NCBI RefSeq assembly: GCF_937926365.1
Contig: NZ_CALAOH010000069.1
Span: 1 to 32,323 of the forward strand
Length of the DNA: 32,323 bases
Direction of reading: 5' to 3'
Source: an uncultured Azohydromonas sp.
Lineage (GTDB): Bacteria > Pseudomonadota > Gammaproteobacteria > Burkholderiales > Burkholderiaceae_C
Shown here: piece after piece, positions 1-7,090 of the stretch
Layout of the letters: each line of letters starts with the position of its first letter
How positions within the stretch are numbered: position 1 is the stretch's first letter
Notes under the pieces: generated by a model
The model's input: the letters and a program-made list of their open reading frames with translations, nothing else
Told to the model about the DNA's origin: nothing
The model's database searches: none
Made by a program: the position numbers and the translations under genes

Positions 1-1
1 G

Positions 2-301
2 CCGCCGGTGCCGGCGGCCGGTTCGGTTGCACCCGCGCCGGCCACCGCCGATTCGACCGCCACGGCGTCGCCGGCCGCGCAGCGCCTGGTGGCGGCGCTC
101 GAACCGGCGTTGGCCCGCGCCCAGGCGCTGTCGCGCGTGCAGGTCGAGCCGCAGGCCGGCGGCGCGGTGAACAACGTCTTCAACGTCAGCGTCACGCTGC
201 AGGGCGGGCCGGGGGCGCAGGCACCGGACCCGCTGGCGCTGGAGCAGGCGCTGTCGGAACTGCTCTACGCGGCGGCGCGCCGCCACGGGCTGGAGATCTG
301 A
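2..301 (+). CDS. C-terminal part of an unrecognised CIS/tail protein (5' partial)
   Basis: The reading frame is open to the left edge of the window. A GTG at 8 could be a start, but the Pro/Ala-rich beginning looks like a linker, so the gene probably begins upstream. The visible part is about 97 residues: a low-complexity Ala/Pro stretch, then a compact end with the string VNNVFNVSV and a final helix ending AARRHGLEI. I recall similar short endings in proteins encoded beside phage-tail hub genes, but I cannot assign a function. The stop codon (299-301) directly abuts the GTG of the next gene at 302, so the two are probably translated together. Confidence 0.6.
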   Translation, partial: PPVPAAGSVAPAPATADSTATASPAAQRLVAALEPALARAQALSRVQVEPQAGGAVNNVFNVSVTLQGGPGAQAPDPLALEQALSELLYAAARRHGLEI

Positions 302-1330
302 GTGGCGCTGGGCTATGCCATCCGCATCGGCCGCCAGCAGGTGGGCAGCGACGCCGCGCGCAACGAGCGGCTGCTGCTGTCGCTGGACGTGTCGCTGGGC
401 ATGGCCGGCGCGGGCGGGGCTTGCGACATCCGCCTGGGCGACCCGGCCGGCACGCTGGCCAGCCCCGGCGACGCCGTGAGCGTGGAGCTGGACACCGGCG
501 GCGGCAGCCGGCGCGTGTTCACCGGCACCGTGGACCGGGTGCAGCTCGACGCCACGGGGCAGACCGTCCGCGCCTGTGACGGCCTGCGCGAGCTGGCGCG
601 GCTGGAAGTGGACGCCGTGTACGAGGACGTGCGGACCGACTTCGTGGTCAAGGACCTGCTGGGCCGCGCCGGCCTGAGCGTGGGCACGGTGGCGCGCGGC
701 TTCAAGCTGTCCTCGCTGCGCCTCAAGCGCGAGGGCGGCGCGCTGCGCCACCTGCTGCAGCTGGCGTCGTGGTGCGGGGCCGAGCTCTACACCGACGGCG
801 AGGGCAAGGTGCATTTCACGACCCCCGCCGAGGCCGGCGCGAAGCACCGCTTCCGCTTCACGGAGAACGTGCTGCGGCTGGACCTGCAGGCCGCGCCGCC
901 GCGCTGGGACGGGTTGCAGGTGTACGGCGAGGGCGCGGCGGCCAGCCGCGGCGCGGACAAGGCGCACTGGCTGGCCAAGGATTTGTCGGGCGTCACCGGC
1001 AAGGCCGCGCTGGACGCGCAGGGCCAGGTGTCCGGCGGCCGAGAAGGAAAGCAATCCCAGCGCTGGGTCCTGGGCGCGGTGCGCTCGGGCGAGGCTGCCG
1101 GCGAGGTGGCGCAGGCGCATTTGAAAGCGCTGGCCGCGCGCTGGTTGCGCGGCTTCCTGGAGGTGTTCGGCGAGCCGGCGGTGATGCCCGGCGACGGCGT
1201 GGAGCTCAGCGGCATTCCCGAGGGCCATGCCCTGGCCGGGCTGCTGCAGGGACCCCATGAACTGCGCGTGCGCGGCGTGCGGCACCGCCTCACGCGCCAG
1301 GGCGGCCTGGTCACGCGGATGGAGTTCTGA
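302..1330 (+). CDS. gpD-type baseplate hub protein (VgrG/gp27-like), set A
   Basis: This 342-residue protein fits the phage late-control gpD / VgrG N-terminal family, the trimeric hub joining tail tube to central spike. The N-terminus carries a beta-rich segment with a typical GDAVSVELDTGG-type stretch near residues 60-70. A central wedge follows with EGGALRHLLQLASWCGAELYTDGEGKVHF (given here in outline, about residues 143-173), the usual position of the hub's conserved 'one residue block at a time' domain. The C-terminus holds a basic VRGVRHRLTRQGG motif. The start is a GTG at 302 abutting the previous stop. The next gene starts 3 bases after the stop. A second, clearly different hub gene lies at 28035-29162 on the other strand. 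Assignment is by motif and position; the sequence is far from textbook members. Confidence 0.78.
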   Translation: MALGYAIRIGRQQVGSDAARNERLLLSLDVSLGMAGAGGACDIRLGDPAGTLASPGDAVSVELDTGGGSRRVFTGTVDRVQLDATGQTVRACDGLRELARLEVDAVYEDVRTDFVVKDLLGRAGLSVGTVARGFKLSSLRLKREGGALRHLLQLASWCGAELYTDGEGKVHFTTPAEAGAKHRFRFTENVLRLDLQAAPPRWDGLQVYGEGAAASRGADKAHWLAKDLSGVTGKAALDAQGQVSGGREGKQSQRWVLGAVRSGEAAGEVAQAHLKALAARWLRGFLEVFGEPAVMPGDGVELSGIPEGHALAGLLQGPHELRVRGVRHRLTRQGGLVTRMEF

Positions 1331-1333
1331 GCG

Positions 1334-2227
1334 ATGACGGTACGGGTCGGCGGCATCGAATTCACCGGCGTGCAGGACCTGCGCACCGAGGAGGCGCGCA
1401 CCCTGGTCGAGCAGCGCGCGCCGGAGCAGCAGGGCAGCGTGTTCCAGGACCTGGGGCGCGAGCCGGTCACCATCGTCCTGGAAGGCCTGCTGTTCACCAC
1501 CGAGGCGCTGCCCGATCTGGAGAAGCTGCGCGACGCGCAACTCAGGGGCGAGCCGCTGTCCTTCGCCGCCGACATCGCGGTGGGCACCGAGCTGACGCAG
1601 GTGGTGGTCGAGGAGCTGAAGGTGCGGCAGCTCGCGGGCTACGCCAGCCGCTACCGCTACGTGCTGCGCCTGCGCGAGTACAAGGAGCCGCCGCAGTCGG
1701 CCGACGCCGCGGTGGCTTCGGTCAACGCGGGCGTGGCGGCGGACGCGCAGACCTGGGCCGCGGACAGCCTGGCCGCGGCCGACGTGCTGGAGAACCCGGC
1801 CAGCCTGCCGGACGTGCTGGAGCGGCAGCCCGGGGTGCTGGCGCACCTGAGCGCGGCGGACCTGGGCGCGAGCATCGCCGAGCGCAGCTCGCTGCTCAGC
1901 GGCAAGACCTTCAGCTCGATCCTGGCGGCGGTGAAGAAGATCGACCCGGCCAAGGCGCTGGCGCTGATCCAGGCCATCCGCGAGGCCGACAGCCTGGGCG
2001 CCTTCCTGCAGAAGTACGCCGACGAGGGATTGGATCTGCTCAGCGACCTGAGCGGCATCGACCTGAGCCAGGCCGGCTCGCTGGTGCGCGCCCTGGCCGG
2101 CGGCTTCGAGTTCCTCAAGAAGCTCAAGGAAGTCGGCGATGCCGCCGCCCGGCTGGTCCAGGACCTCGGCGCCTACGACCCGCTGCCGGCGGACGTGAAG
2201 ACGCTGTTCACGGGAAAGCAGGGATGA
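1334..2227 (+). CDS. Mu gpN / DNA-circulation N-terminal-like baseplate protein
   Basis: The first 115 residues of this 297-residue protein form a beta-rich domain. It has an early EFTGVQDLRTEEARTLVEQ segment, a central FQDLGREPVTIVLEGLLF strand pair, and a closing YRYVLRLREYKE strand. That pattern matches the N-terminal domain of Mu gpN and the so-called DNA-circulation proteins, which form a ring around the tail hub. The rest (about 130-297) is predicted helical and rich in Ala and Leu, with no recognised domain. It lies between the hub and a helical protein, as expected for a hub-collar component. The stop overlaps the next ATG by 4 bp (ATGA at 2224-2227). The name is an inference from fold-like pattern; a LysM-bearing or other baseplate protein remains possible. 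Confidence 0.55.
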   Translation: MTVRVGGIEFTGVQDLRTEEARTLVEQRAPEQQGSVFQDLGREPVTIVLEGLLFTTEALPDLEKLRDAQLRGEPLSFAADIAVGTELTQVVVEELKVRQLAGYASRYRYVLRLREYKEPPQSADAAVASVNAGVAADAQTWAADSLAAADVLENPASLPDVLERQPGVLAHLSAADLGASIAERSSLLSGKTFSSILAAVKKIDPAKALALIQAIREADSLGAFLQKYADEGLDLLSDLSGIDLSQAGSLVRALAGGFEFLKKLKEVGDAAARLVQDLGAYDPLPADVKTLFTGKQG

Positions 2228-2745
2228 GCACCACCTCCGACCTGGTCCGCGACCTCAACGACTTCCTGCGCAGCCTGGACGAGCTGCTGCGCACCCGCAC
2301 CGCGCAGGAGGCGCCCAACATCGCGCGCGACCTGGGTGCCGTGCCCCAGTTCAACGGCGCGCTGGACCTGCTGGGCCAGGGCCTGGGCCAGGTGGGCGGC
2401 GGCGTGGACGTGGCTGAGAGCACCGTGGCGCAGGCCGACAGCGCGGTGGCGGGCTTCGAGGTGCTGGCCGCCACGATCAAGGACTTCGGCGACGGCGGCG
2501 CGCTGGTCGAGGCCGCCGAGATGGTCGATCTGCCGGCGGGGCCCTTCGAAACCGTGGCCGGCGGCATCGCCCAGGGCGGCCGCTGCCTGGAAGCGGCATT
2601 GGGCGTGGCCGAGGTGCTGCCCGATCCGCGTGACTTGCGCGCCACCCGCGCGCGGCTGCAGCAACTGCAGGCCACCGTGGCGGCGCTCAAGGCGCAGCCG
2701 GCCGCCAACCCGCCGGCAGCGATTGCCGGACCACAGCAACCCTGA
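2224..2745 (+). CDS. helical CIS-cluster protein of unknown function
   Basis: This 173-residue protein is not recognised. It looks almost entirely helical, with Gly-Leu-Gly rich stretches (about residues 45-60) and a C-terminal coiled-coil-like segment (about 138-158, LRATRARLQQLQATVAAL) followed by a Pro/Ala tail. It starts at an ATG overlapping the stop of the previous gene. A segment near residues 130-140 (EVLPDPRDLRATRARL) resembles one in the next gene (DKIPEPEDLEAIGKEL), so the two may share a helical domain. Its place between hub-associated and spike genes suggests a structural or loading role in the baseplate, but nothing in the sequence names it. Confidence 0.6.
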   Translation: MSTTSDLVRDLNDFLRSLDELLRTRTAQEAPNIARDLGAVPQFNGALDLLGQGLGQVGGGVDVAESTVAQADSAVAGFEVLAATIKDFGDGGALVEAAEMVDLPAGPFETVAGGIAQGGRCLEAALGVAEVLPDPRDLRATRARLQQLQATVAALKAQPAANPPAAIAGPQQP

Positions 2746-2759
2746 GGGAGGAACCCACC

Positions 2760-3911
2760 ATGAGCGACACCATCAACCCGCCCGCCCCGGCTCCCGCGCC
2801 GGCCCCCAGCGCACCGTCCGGCGGCGCCCTCGTACCCGCCAACGCCGGCGCGCTGAGCCCGGAAGACGCCCGCGCCAACCCCTTCAAGGCCATCGCGCTG
2901 CTGCTGAAGTCGGTGCGCGAATCGCTCGAAGGCGTCAAGCGCCCCGGGCAGGCGCCGCGCTGGGTGCGCATCGCGCGCATCCGCGGCTTCCAGGGCTCCA
3001 CCGACTACATCTCCAAGGGCGTGATCCCGGCGCTGGACAAGGGCTTCATCTTCGCCATCACGTACCTGGCCGACCTCACGCTCAAGGCGCAGGACATGCT
3101 GTACCAGGCCGACTCGGCCAAGGCGCTGATCGAGGTCTCCGGCGAGATGCTCAAGACCGTCACGCGCGACGACTTCGCGCAGTCGCTGGCCGCCGTGGTG
3201 GGCCAGGAGGGCGTGACCAACCCGCTGGGCCCGGCCGGCGGCTTCATCGACACGGTGCTGGGCTTCGTGGACAAGATCCCCGAGCCCGAGGACCTGGAGG
3301 CCATCGGCAAGGAGCTCTACGGGCTGCTGGCCATCGAACAGCTGGCGCTGGACGACGCCACCTTCACCAACGCCAGCAAGACGCACCTCAGCATCGCCGC
3401 CTCGGGCAAGGTGCGGCTGCTGCAGATGGCGCTGACCGCGCGCACCACGGCCGACCCGGCGCTGGTCAAGTCCATCACCGTGCGCAGCCTGGGCAAGGAC
3501 AAGGCCGGCACCCAGAACGTGAGCTGGCTGGGCGGGCGACGCATCACCGACAAGATCGCGCCCACGCAGGCCGTGGGCACCTGGGGCGAGGGCGCCGAGG
3601 CCGAGACGGTGTACGAGTTCTCCTTCGAGGGCGACGAGGCCGGCAAGGACCTGGAGGAGGCCAACCTGCTGCTGGAGAAGATGGGCTACGCCACGCCCGC
3701 CGTGGCCGACAAGAAGGCCTTCAGCGCCGATTTCGCCAAGCGCCTGCGCCGCTTCCAGAAGCTCAACGGCCTGCCCATCTCGGGCGCGCTGGACAACCAC
3801 ACGCTCAACCGCCTGTGGCACCTGAACTTCAAGGACAAGACGCTCACCCGCGCCAAGCCCTACGACGAGGCCGCGCTGGCCGGCTTCGACGACAGCAAGA
3901 ACGCCGCGTAA
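2760..3911 (+). CDS. peptidoglycan-binding-domain protein, CIS-associated
   Basis: This 383-residue protein begins at an ATG preceded by a strong ribosome binding site (AGGGAGGA, about 2745-2752). Residues 1-40 are Pro/Ala-rich and disordered-looking. Residues 45-240 are helical and unrecognised. Residues about 296-352 read like a PG_binding_1 three-helix domain: LLLEKMGYATP, then FAKRLRRFQKLNGLPISGALDNHTLNRLW, with the usual 'FQ..NGL...G.LD..T...L' spacing. Such domains bind the cell wall peptidoglycan. In tail-like machines they sit at the baseplate or on cell-wall-puncturing effectors. No catalytic domain is evident, so it may target or anchor rather than cut. It lies directly upstream of the spike gene with a 6 bp gap. 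Confidence 0.7.
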   Translation: MSDTINPPAPAPAPAPSAPSGGALVPANAGALSPEDARANPFKAIALLLKSVRESLEGVKRPGQAPRWVRIARIRGFQGSTDYISKGVIPALDKGFIFAITYLADLTLKAQDMLYQADSAKALIEVSGEMLKTVTRDDFAQSLAAVVGQEGVTNPLGPAGGFIDTVLGFVDKIPEPEDLEAIGKELYGLLAIEQLALDDATFTNASKTHLSIAASGKVRLLQMALTARTTADPALVKSITVRSLGKDKAGTQNVSWLGGRRITDKIAPTQAVGTWGEGAEAETVYEFSFEGDEAGKDLEEANLLLEKMGYATPAVADKKAFSADFAKRLRRFQKLNGLPISGALDNHTLNRLWHLNFKDKTLTRAKPYDEAALAGFDDSKNAA

Positions 3912-3917
3912 GCCGCC

Positions 3918-4556
3918 ATGACCGACCCCGTCGCCCTCATCCGTGCCATCGTCCGCGAGGAACTGCGCGCCCTGCAGCTGGGCGACATCGCCGTGGTCAC
4001 GAGCGTGTTCGCGCACGCGGACGAGGGCGACGCCCACAACTACGAGTGCAGCGTGAAGCTGCGCGAAAGCGACCTGGAGCTGCGCAAGGTGCCGATGTGC
4101 ACGCCGCACGTCGGCATGGTCAGCCCGCCCGCGGTGGGCGACCTGGTGCTGCTGTCCTACGTGGGCGGCGACATCAACCGCGCCGTGGTGGTGGGGCGGC
4201 TGTACTCCGACGCGGCCCGCCCGCCCGTGCACGCGGAAGGCGAGTGGCGCGTGGAGTCGCCCCTGAAGGGCCCCAGCTCGCTGGCCATCGACAAGGACGG
4301 CGCGGTGGTCGTGACCGCGGGCAAGACGGTGGTCACGGTGCGCCGGGACGGCGAGGTCGAGATCGCCGGCGAGAAGGACCTCCGGATCGACGTGAAGGGC
4401 AACGTGGCGATCAAGTGCGGCGACTGCACGGTGGACGCCTCCGGAAAGATCGACCTGGGACAGGGCGGCGCCGGCGTCATCACCGAGGGCAGCCACAAGT
4501 GCTACTACACCGGCGCGCCGCTGGTGGGGTCGAAGAACGTCAAGGCCAAGGGATAG
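3918..4556 (+). CDS. gpV/gp5-type baseplate spike protein, set A
   Basis: This 212-residue protein fits the phage baseplate assembly protein V family. Residues about 20-95 form an OB-fold: a first strand with GDIAVVTSVF, the acidic loop, and the closing GDLVLLSYVGGDINRAVVVGRLY, which is the hallmark GD.V...Y..GD...PVVLG-type ending. Residues about 115-185 show short alternating beta strands (for example AVVVTAGKTVVTV and VEIAGEKDLRIDVKGNVAIKCG). These are typical of the intertwined C-terminal beta-helix that forms the trimeric needle. The final 20 residues (ending SKNVKAKG) may seat the tip. Only two bases separate it from the next gene. A second, shorter spike of the same family is encoded at 27473-27991. 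Confidence 0.85.
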   Translation: MTDPVALIRAIVREELRALQLGDIAVVTSVFAHADEGDAHNYECSVKLRESDLELRKVPMCTPHVGMVSPPAVGDLVLLSYVGGDINRAVVVGRLYSDAARPPVHAEGEWRVESPLKGPSSLAIDKDGAVVVTAGKTVVTVRRDGEVEIAGEKDLRIDVKGNVAIKCGDCTVDASGKIDLGQGGAGVITEGSHKCYYTGAPLVGSKNVKAKG

Positions 4557-4558
4557 GC

Positions 4559-5209
4559 ATGCCCGCACCCACCGCCCAGCCCCTCGAAGGCCTCGCGACC
4601 GCCGCCCTGCAAGGCGCCGGGCTGCGCGGCCGGAACATCCCGGACCTGGCCAAGGCGCTGGCGCAGGCCACGTCGCAGGCGCTGACGCTGTTCCTGGGCA
4701 TGGCCATGGTGCTGCCCGGCACCGCGGCCGGCGTGGACCCGATCACCGGCAGCGGCGCCGTCGCGGGCCCGGGGCGGCTGGCGCCGCCGCCGGCCGGCGG
4801 CCCCGGCGCGCAGCAGCTCGAAGGTTTGACCTTGGCCGCGCTGCAGGCGCAGGGGTTGCGCGGCGAGAACATCCCGGACCTGGCCAAGGCCGTCGCCGCC
4901 AGCCTGGCGCAGGCCATCCTGATGTTCACCTCGCAGGTGATGGTGACGCCCGGCGTGGCCGTGGCCGGCTTCGTCACCGTCGCGCCCGGGACGCTGATGC
5001 CGCCCGCGCCCGGCAAGGCGCAGCTGGAGCCGCTGGTCAGCGGCTTCGTGATGCAGAACGGCCTGCGCGGCCAGGACGCGCCCGCGCTGGCCGGCGCCCT
5101 CGCCGACTTCATCGCCCAGTCGCTGACGCTGCTGGTGGCACAGGCGATGGTGGCGCCGGGCGTGGCCTGCACGCCCGCGGCCACGGCGGCGCCGGGGAGG
5201 TTGATGTGA
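4559..5209 (+). CDS. triple-repeat protein between spike and wedge genes
   Basis: This 216-residue protein consists of three tandem copies of a 60-70 residue unit, at about residues 7-74, 85-146 and 155-215. Each unit opens with LE or LEG followed by a helix. It then has a GLRG motif (residues 21-24, 99-102, 168-171) and a P.LA helix. A hydrophobic helix rich in Ala, Leu and Met follows, then a V.PG turn and a Pro/Gly linker. The family is not one I can name. The hydrophobic helices could be membrane-active or pack into a trimeric shell, and a three-fold repeat beside a trimeric spike suggests a symmetry match. The ATG at 4559 is two bases after the spike stop. The stop overlaps the GTG of the next gene (GTGA, 5206-5209). 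Confidence 0.72.
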   Translation: MPAPTAQPLEGLATAALQGAGLRGRNIPDLAKALAQATSQALTLFLGMAMVLPGTAAGVDPITGSGAVAGPGRLAPPPAGGPGAQQLEGLTLAALQAQGLRGENIPDLAKAVAASLAQAILMFTSQVMVTPGVAVAGFVTVAPGTLMPPAPGKAQLEPLVSGFVMQNGLRGQDAPALAGALADFIAQSLTLLVAQAMVAPGVACTPAATAAPGRLM

Positions 5210-5619
5210 GCGCCGATCCCTTCAAGGCCGACCTGCGCCTGGCCTGGCCGGCGCTGCCGCAGGACCCCTGCGCGCCGCCGGCGCCCCCGGGCCCGGCCAT
5301 GGTGGACGGGCGCGACAACCTGGTGCAGGCGCTGCTGCTGCGCCTGGCGGTGGACCGCGGCGAGCTCGCGGGGCTGGCGCATCCGCGCTACGGCAGCCGC
5401 ATCTACGACCTCATCGGCGAGCCGATGGACCGGGCCAACAAGGAACTGCTGCGCCGCTACGTGCGCGAGGCGCTCAAGTCCGAGCCGCGCGTGAAGGAGA
5501 TCCTCTGGGTACGGGTGGAGGAGCGGGCTTCCGAGCCGGGTGTGCTGGACATCACGGCGGCGGTGCGCGACGTGGCCGACGGCCAATTCGAACTGGGGAT
5601 GCAACTGGATGTCCGCTGA
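5206..5619 (+). CDS. gp25/GPW-type baseplate wedge protein, set A
   Basis: This 137-residue protein fits the GPW/gp25 family of baseplate wedge components. It has the conserved order: DGRDNLVQALLLRLAVDRGEL, a glycine-bearing YGSRIYDLIGEP turn, a long helix with LLRRYVREALKSEPRVKEI, then the closing beta hairpin (DITAAVRDVADGQFELGMQLD). The length is normal for the family. It starts at a GTG overlapping the preceding stop by 4 bp. Its final codons overlap the ATG of the gpJ gene (5609). It is expected to bind gpJ and the hub in the inner baseplate. A second gp25 paralogue lies at 26753-27115. Confidence 0.88.
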   Translation: MSADPFKADLRLAWPALPQDPCAPPAPPGPAMVDGRDNLVQALLLRLAVDRGELAGLAHPRYGSRIYDLIGEPMDRANKELLRRYVREALKSEPRVKEILWVRVEERASEPGVLDITAAVRDVADGQFELGMQLDVR

Positions 5620-7090
5620 CACGCCCTTCGACACCAAGGACTTCGCCCGGCTCAGCGCCGATCTGCTGGCCGCGGCGCGCAGCGCCGCCGTGCCGGTGGA
5701 CGACAACGAGGGCAGCGTGGCGCGCACGCTGCTCGAAGCCTTCGCGCGCGAGCTGGCCGTCTGCTACGAGCAGCTGCGCCAGGTCTACCGCTTCGGCTAC
5801 CTGGAGAGCGCCGAGGGCGCCGCGCTGGACAAGGTGGTGGCGCTGCTGGGCCTGGAGCGCCGCCGCGCCGGGCACGTGGAAGGGCTGGTGAGCTTCTTCC
5901 GCGGCCAGAGCGCGCCGGAGGACATCCCGATTCCGCCCGGCACGCTGCTGGCGGGGCGCGACATCGCGCTGTTCGAGACCGTGGAGGCCGACGCCGCCAT
6001 CCGCAAGGGCACGCTCGAAGCCGCGGTGCGGGTGCGCTCGGTGGAGCCCGGCTCCGAAGCCGTGGCCGCGCACCGCGTCACGCTCATGCCGCGGCCGATC
6101 TGGGGCGTGGACGGGGTGGACAACCGCGCCGAGCTCACGCCCACCCAGGCCGAGGAAAGCGACGCCGAGCTGCGCGAACGCGCGCGCTACCACCTGGAGC
6201 GGGTCAAGACCGGCACCGTGGACGCGCTGGCGCAGGCGGTGCGCAGCCTGGGCGTGGCCGAGGCCAGCATCCGCGAGAACCCGGAGATCGCCGGCGACGT
6301 GTCGGTGATCCTGGGCGACCCGGACATCGACGACGCGCTGGTGGCCAAGGTGCGCGAGGCGTTGCAGAAGGTGCGCCCGGCCGGCGTGCGGCTGACCGTG
6401 GCCGCGGCCGAGCGCGTGTACGTGCAGGTGGCCGCCACGCTGGTGCTGCGCGAGGACTACCGCGAGGAGGAGCGCCGGCGCATCCGCGGCGAGCTCGAAG
6501 CCGGGCTCAAGGCCTACTTCGCCACGCTCAAGGTTGGCGAGCCGGTGCGCGCGGCCAAGGTGCTGGCCATCCTCACCGCCGTGGCCGAGGTGGCCGAGGT
6601 GCAGGACCTGCCCGGCCGCCGCCGCCTCTCGGCCTGGCTGCCGCGCCCGGAGCGGCCCGATACCCTGGCCGACAGTACCGCCCGCTACGCGCTGCACAAC
6701 GGCGACCTGCAGCTGGAACCCGCCCAGCGCGGCACGCTGGACCCGGAGCGCAGCCCCGTGCTGCTCAGCCTGGAGGCGCCCGCGCCCGAGGTGTGGGTGG
6801 ACGCGGCCTTCTCCCCGGCCCTGGGCTCCGAGCAGGAGGCCGCGGTGCGCCAGGGCCTGCAGGTCAAGCTCGACACCTTCAAGCCCGGCGACACGCTGAC
6901 TTTCGCCAAGCTGCGCGACGGCCTGCCCCAGCTGGCCGACGGGCAGACGGTGCAGCGCTTCACGCTCATCCACCGCAAGGACAACAGCGTGGTGTCGCTG
7001 GCGCCCCATCAGGCGCAGACCGACACGCTGCGCGAGCGCGAGCGGCTGCGCGTGAGCCGGCTCATGGTGTGGGAGGCGCCCCGTGGCTGA
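5609..7090 (+). CDS. gpJ-type baseplate wedge protein, set A
   Basis: The ATG at 5609 gives a 493-residue protein and overlaps the gp25 stop by 11 bp. A longer in-frame start at 5540 would run deep inside gp25 and is unlikely. The N-terminal helices include the EGSVARTLLEAFARELAVCYEQL motif and the GAALDKVVALLGLERR segment, both standard for baseplate J proteins. The central region has the typical AEESDAELRERARYHLE...GTVDALAQAVRSLGV block near residues 175-220. A following beta-alpha repeat contains VTIAA-like VRLTVAAAERVYVQVAATLVLRED. The C-terminal third is a second alpha/beta part. The stop (7088-7090) lies beyond the GTG of the next gene at 7083. gpJ forms the wedge ring that triggers sheath contraction. 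Confidence 0.87.
   Translation: MSADTPFDTKDFARLSADLLAAARSAAVPVDDNEGSVARTLLEAFARELAVCYEQLRQVYRFGYLESAEGAALDKVVALLGLERRRAGHVEGLVSFFRGQSAPEDIPIPPGTLLAGRDIALFETVEADAAIRKGTLEAAVRVRSVEPGSEAVAAHRVTLMPRPIWGVDGVDNRAELTPTQAEESDAELRERARYHLERVKTGTVDALAQAVRSLGVAEASIRENPEIAGDVSVILGDPDIDDALVAKVREALQKVRPAGVRLTVAAAERVYVQVAATLVLREDYREEERRRIRGELEAGLKAYFATLKVGEPVRAAKVLAILTAVAEVAEVQDLPGRRRLSAWLPRPERPDTLADSTARYALHNGDLQLEPAQRGTLDPERSPVLLSLEAPAPEVWVDAAFSPALGSEQEAAVRQGLQVKLDTFKPGDTLTFAKLRDGLPQLADGQTVQRFTLIHRKDNSVVSLAPHQAQTDTLRERERLRVSRLMVWEAPRG

Noticed and set aside
2336..4555. Very long plus-strand open frame in another frame across 2336-4555
   Set aside because: It overlaps well-supported genes (helical protein, peptidoglycan-binding protein, spike) and its product is Arg/Ala/Pro/Gly-rich nonsense typical of shifted frames in GC-rich DNA. 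Only the part after 4559 is real.
2208..4568. 786-residue minus-strand open frame
   Set aside because: It is antisense to several clear CIS genes and has no recognisable domain; composition is that of a GC-rich shadow frame.
5540..5608. Upstream in-frame start for the set A gpJ gene
   Set aside because: It would put 69 extra bases inside gp25. The ATG at 5609 fits the usual short overlap and gives the expected N-terminus.
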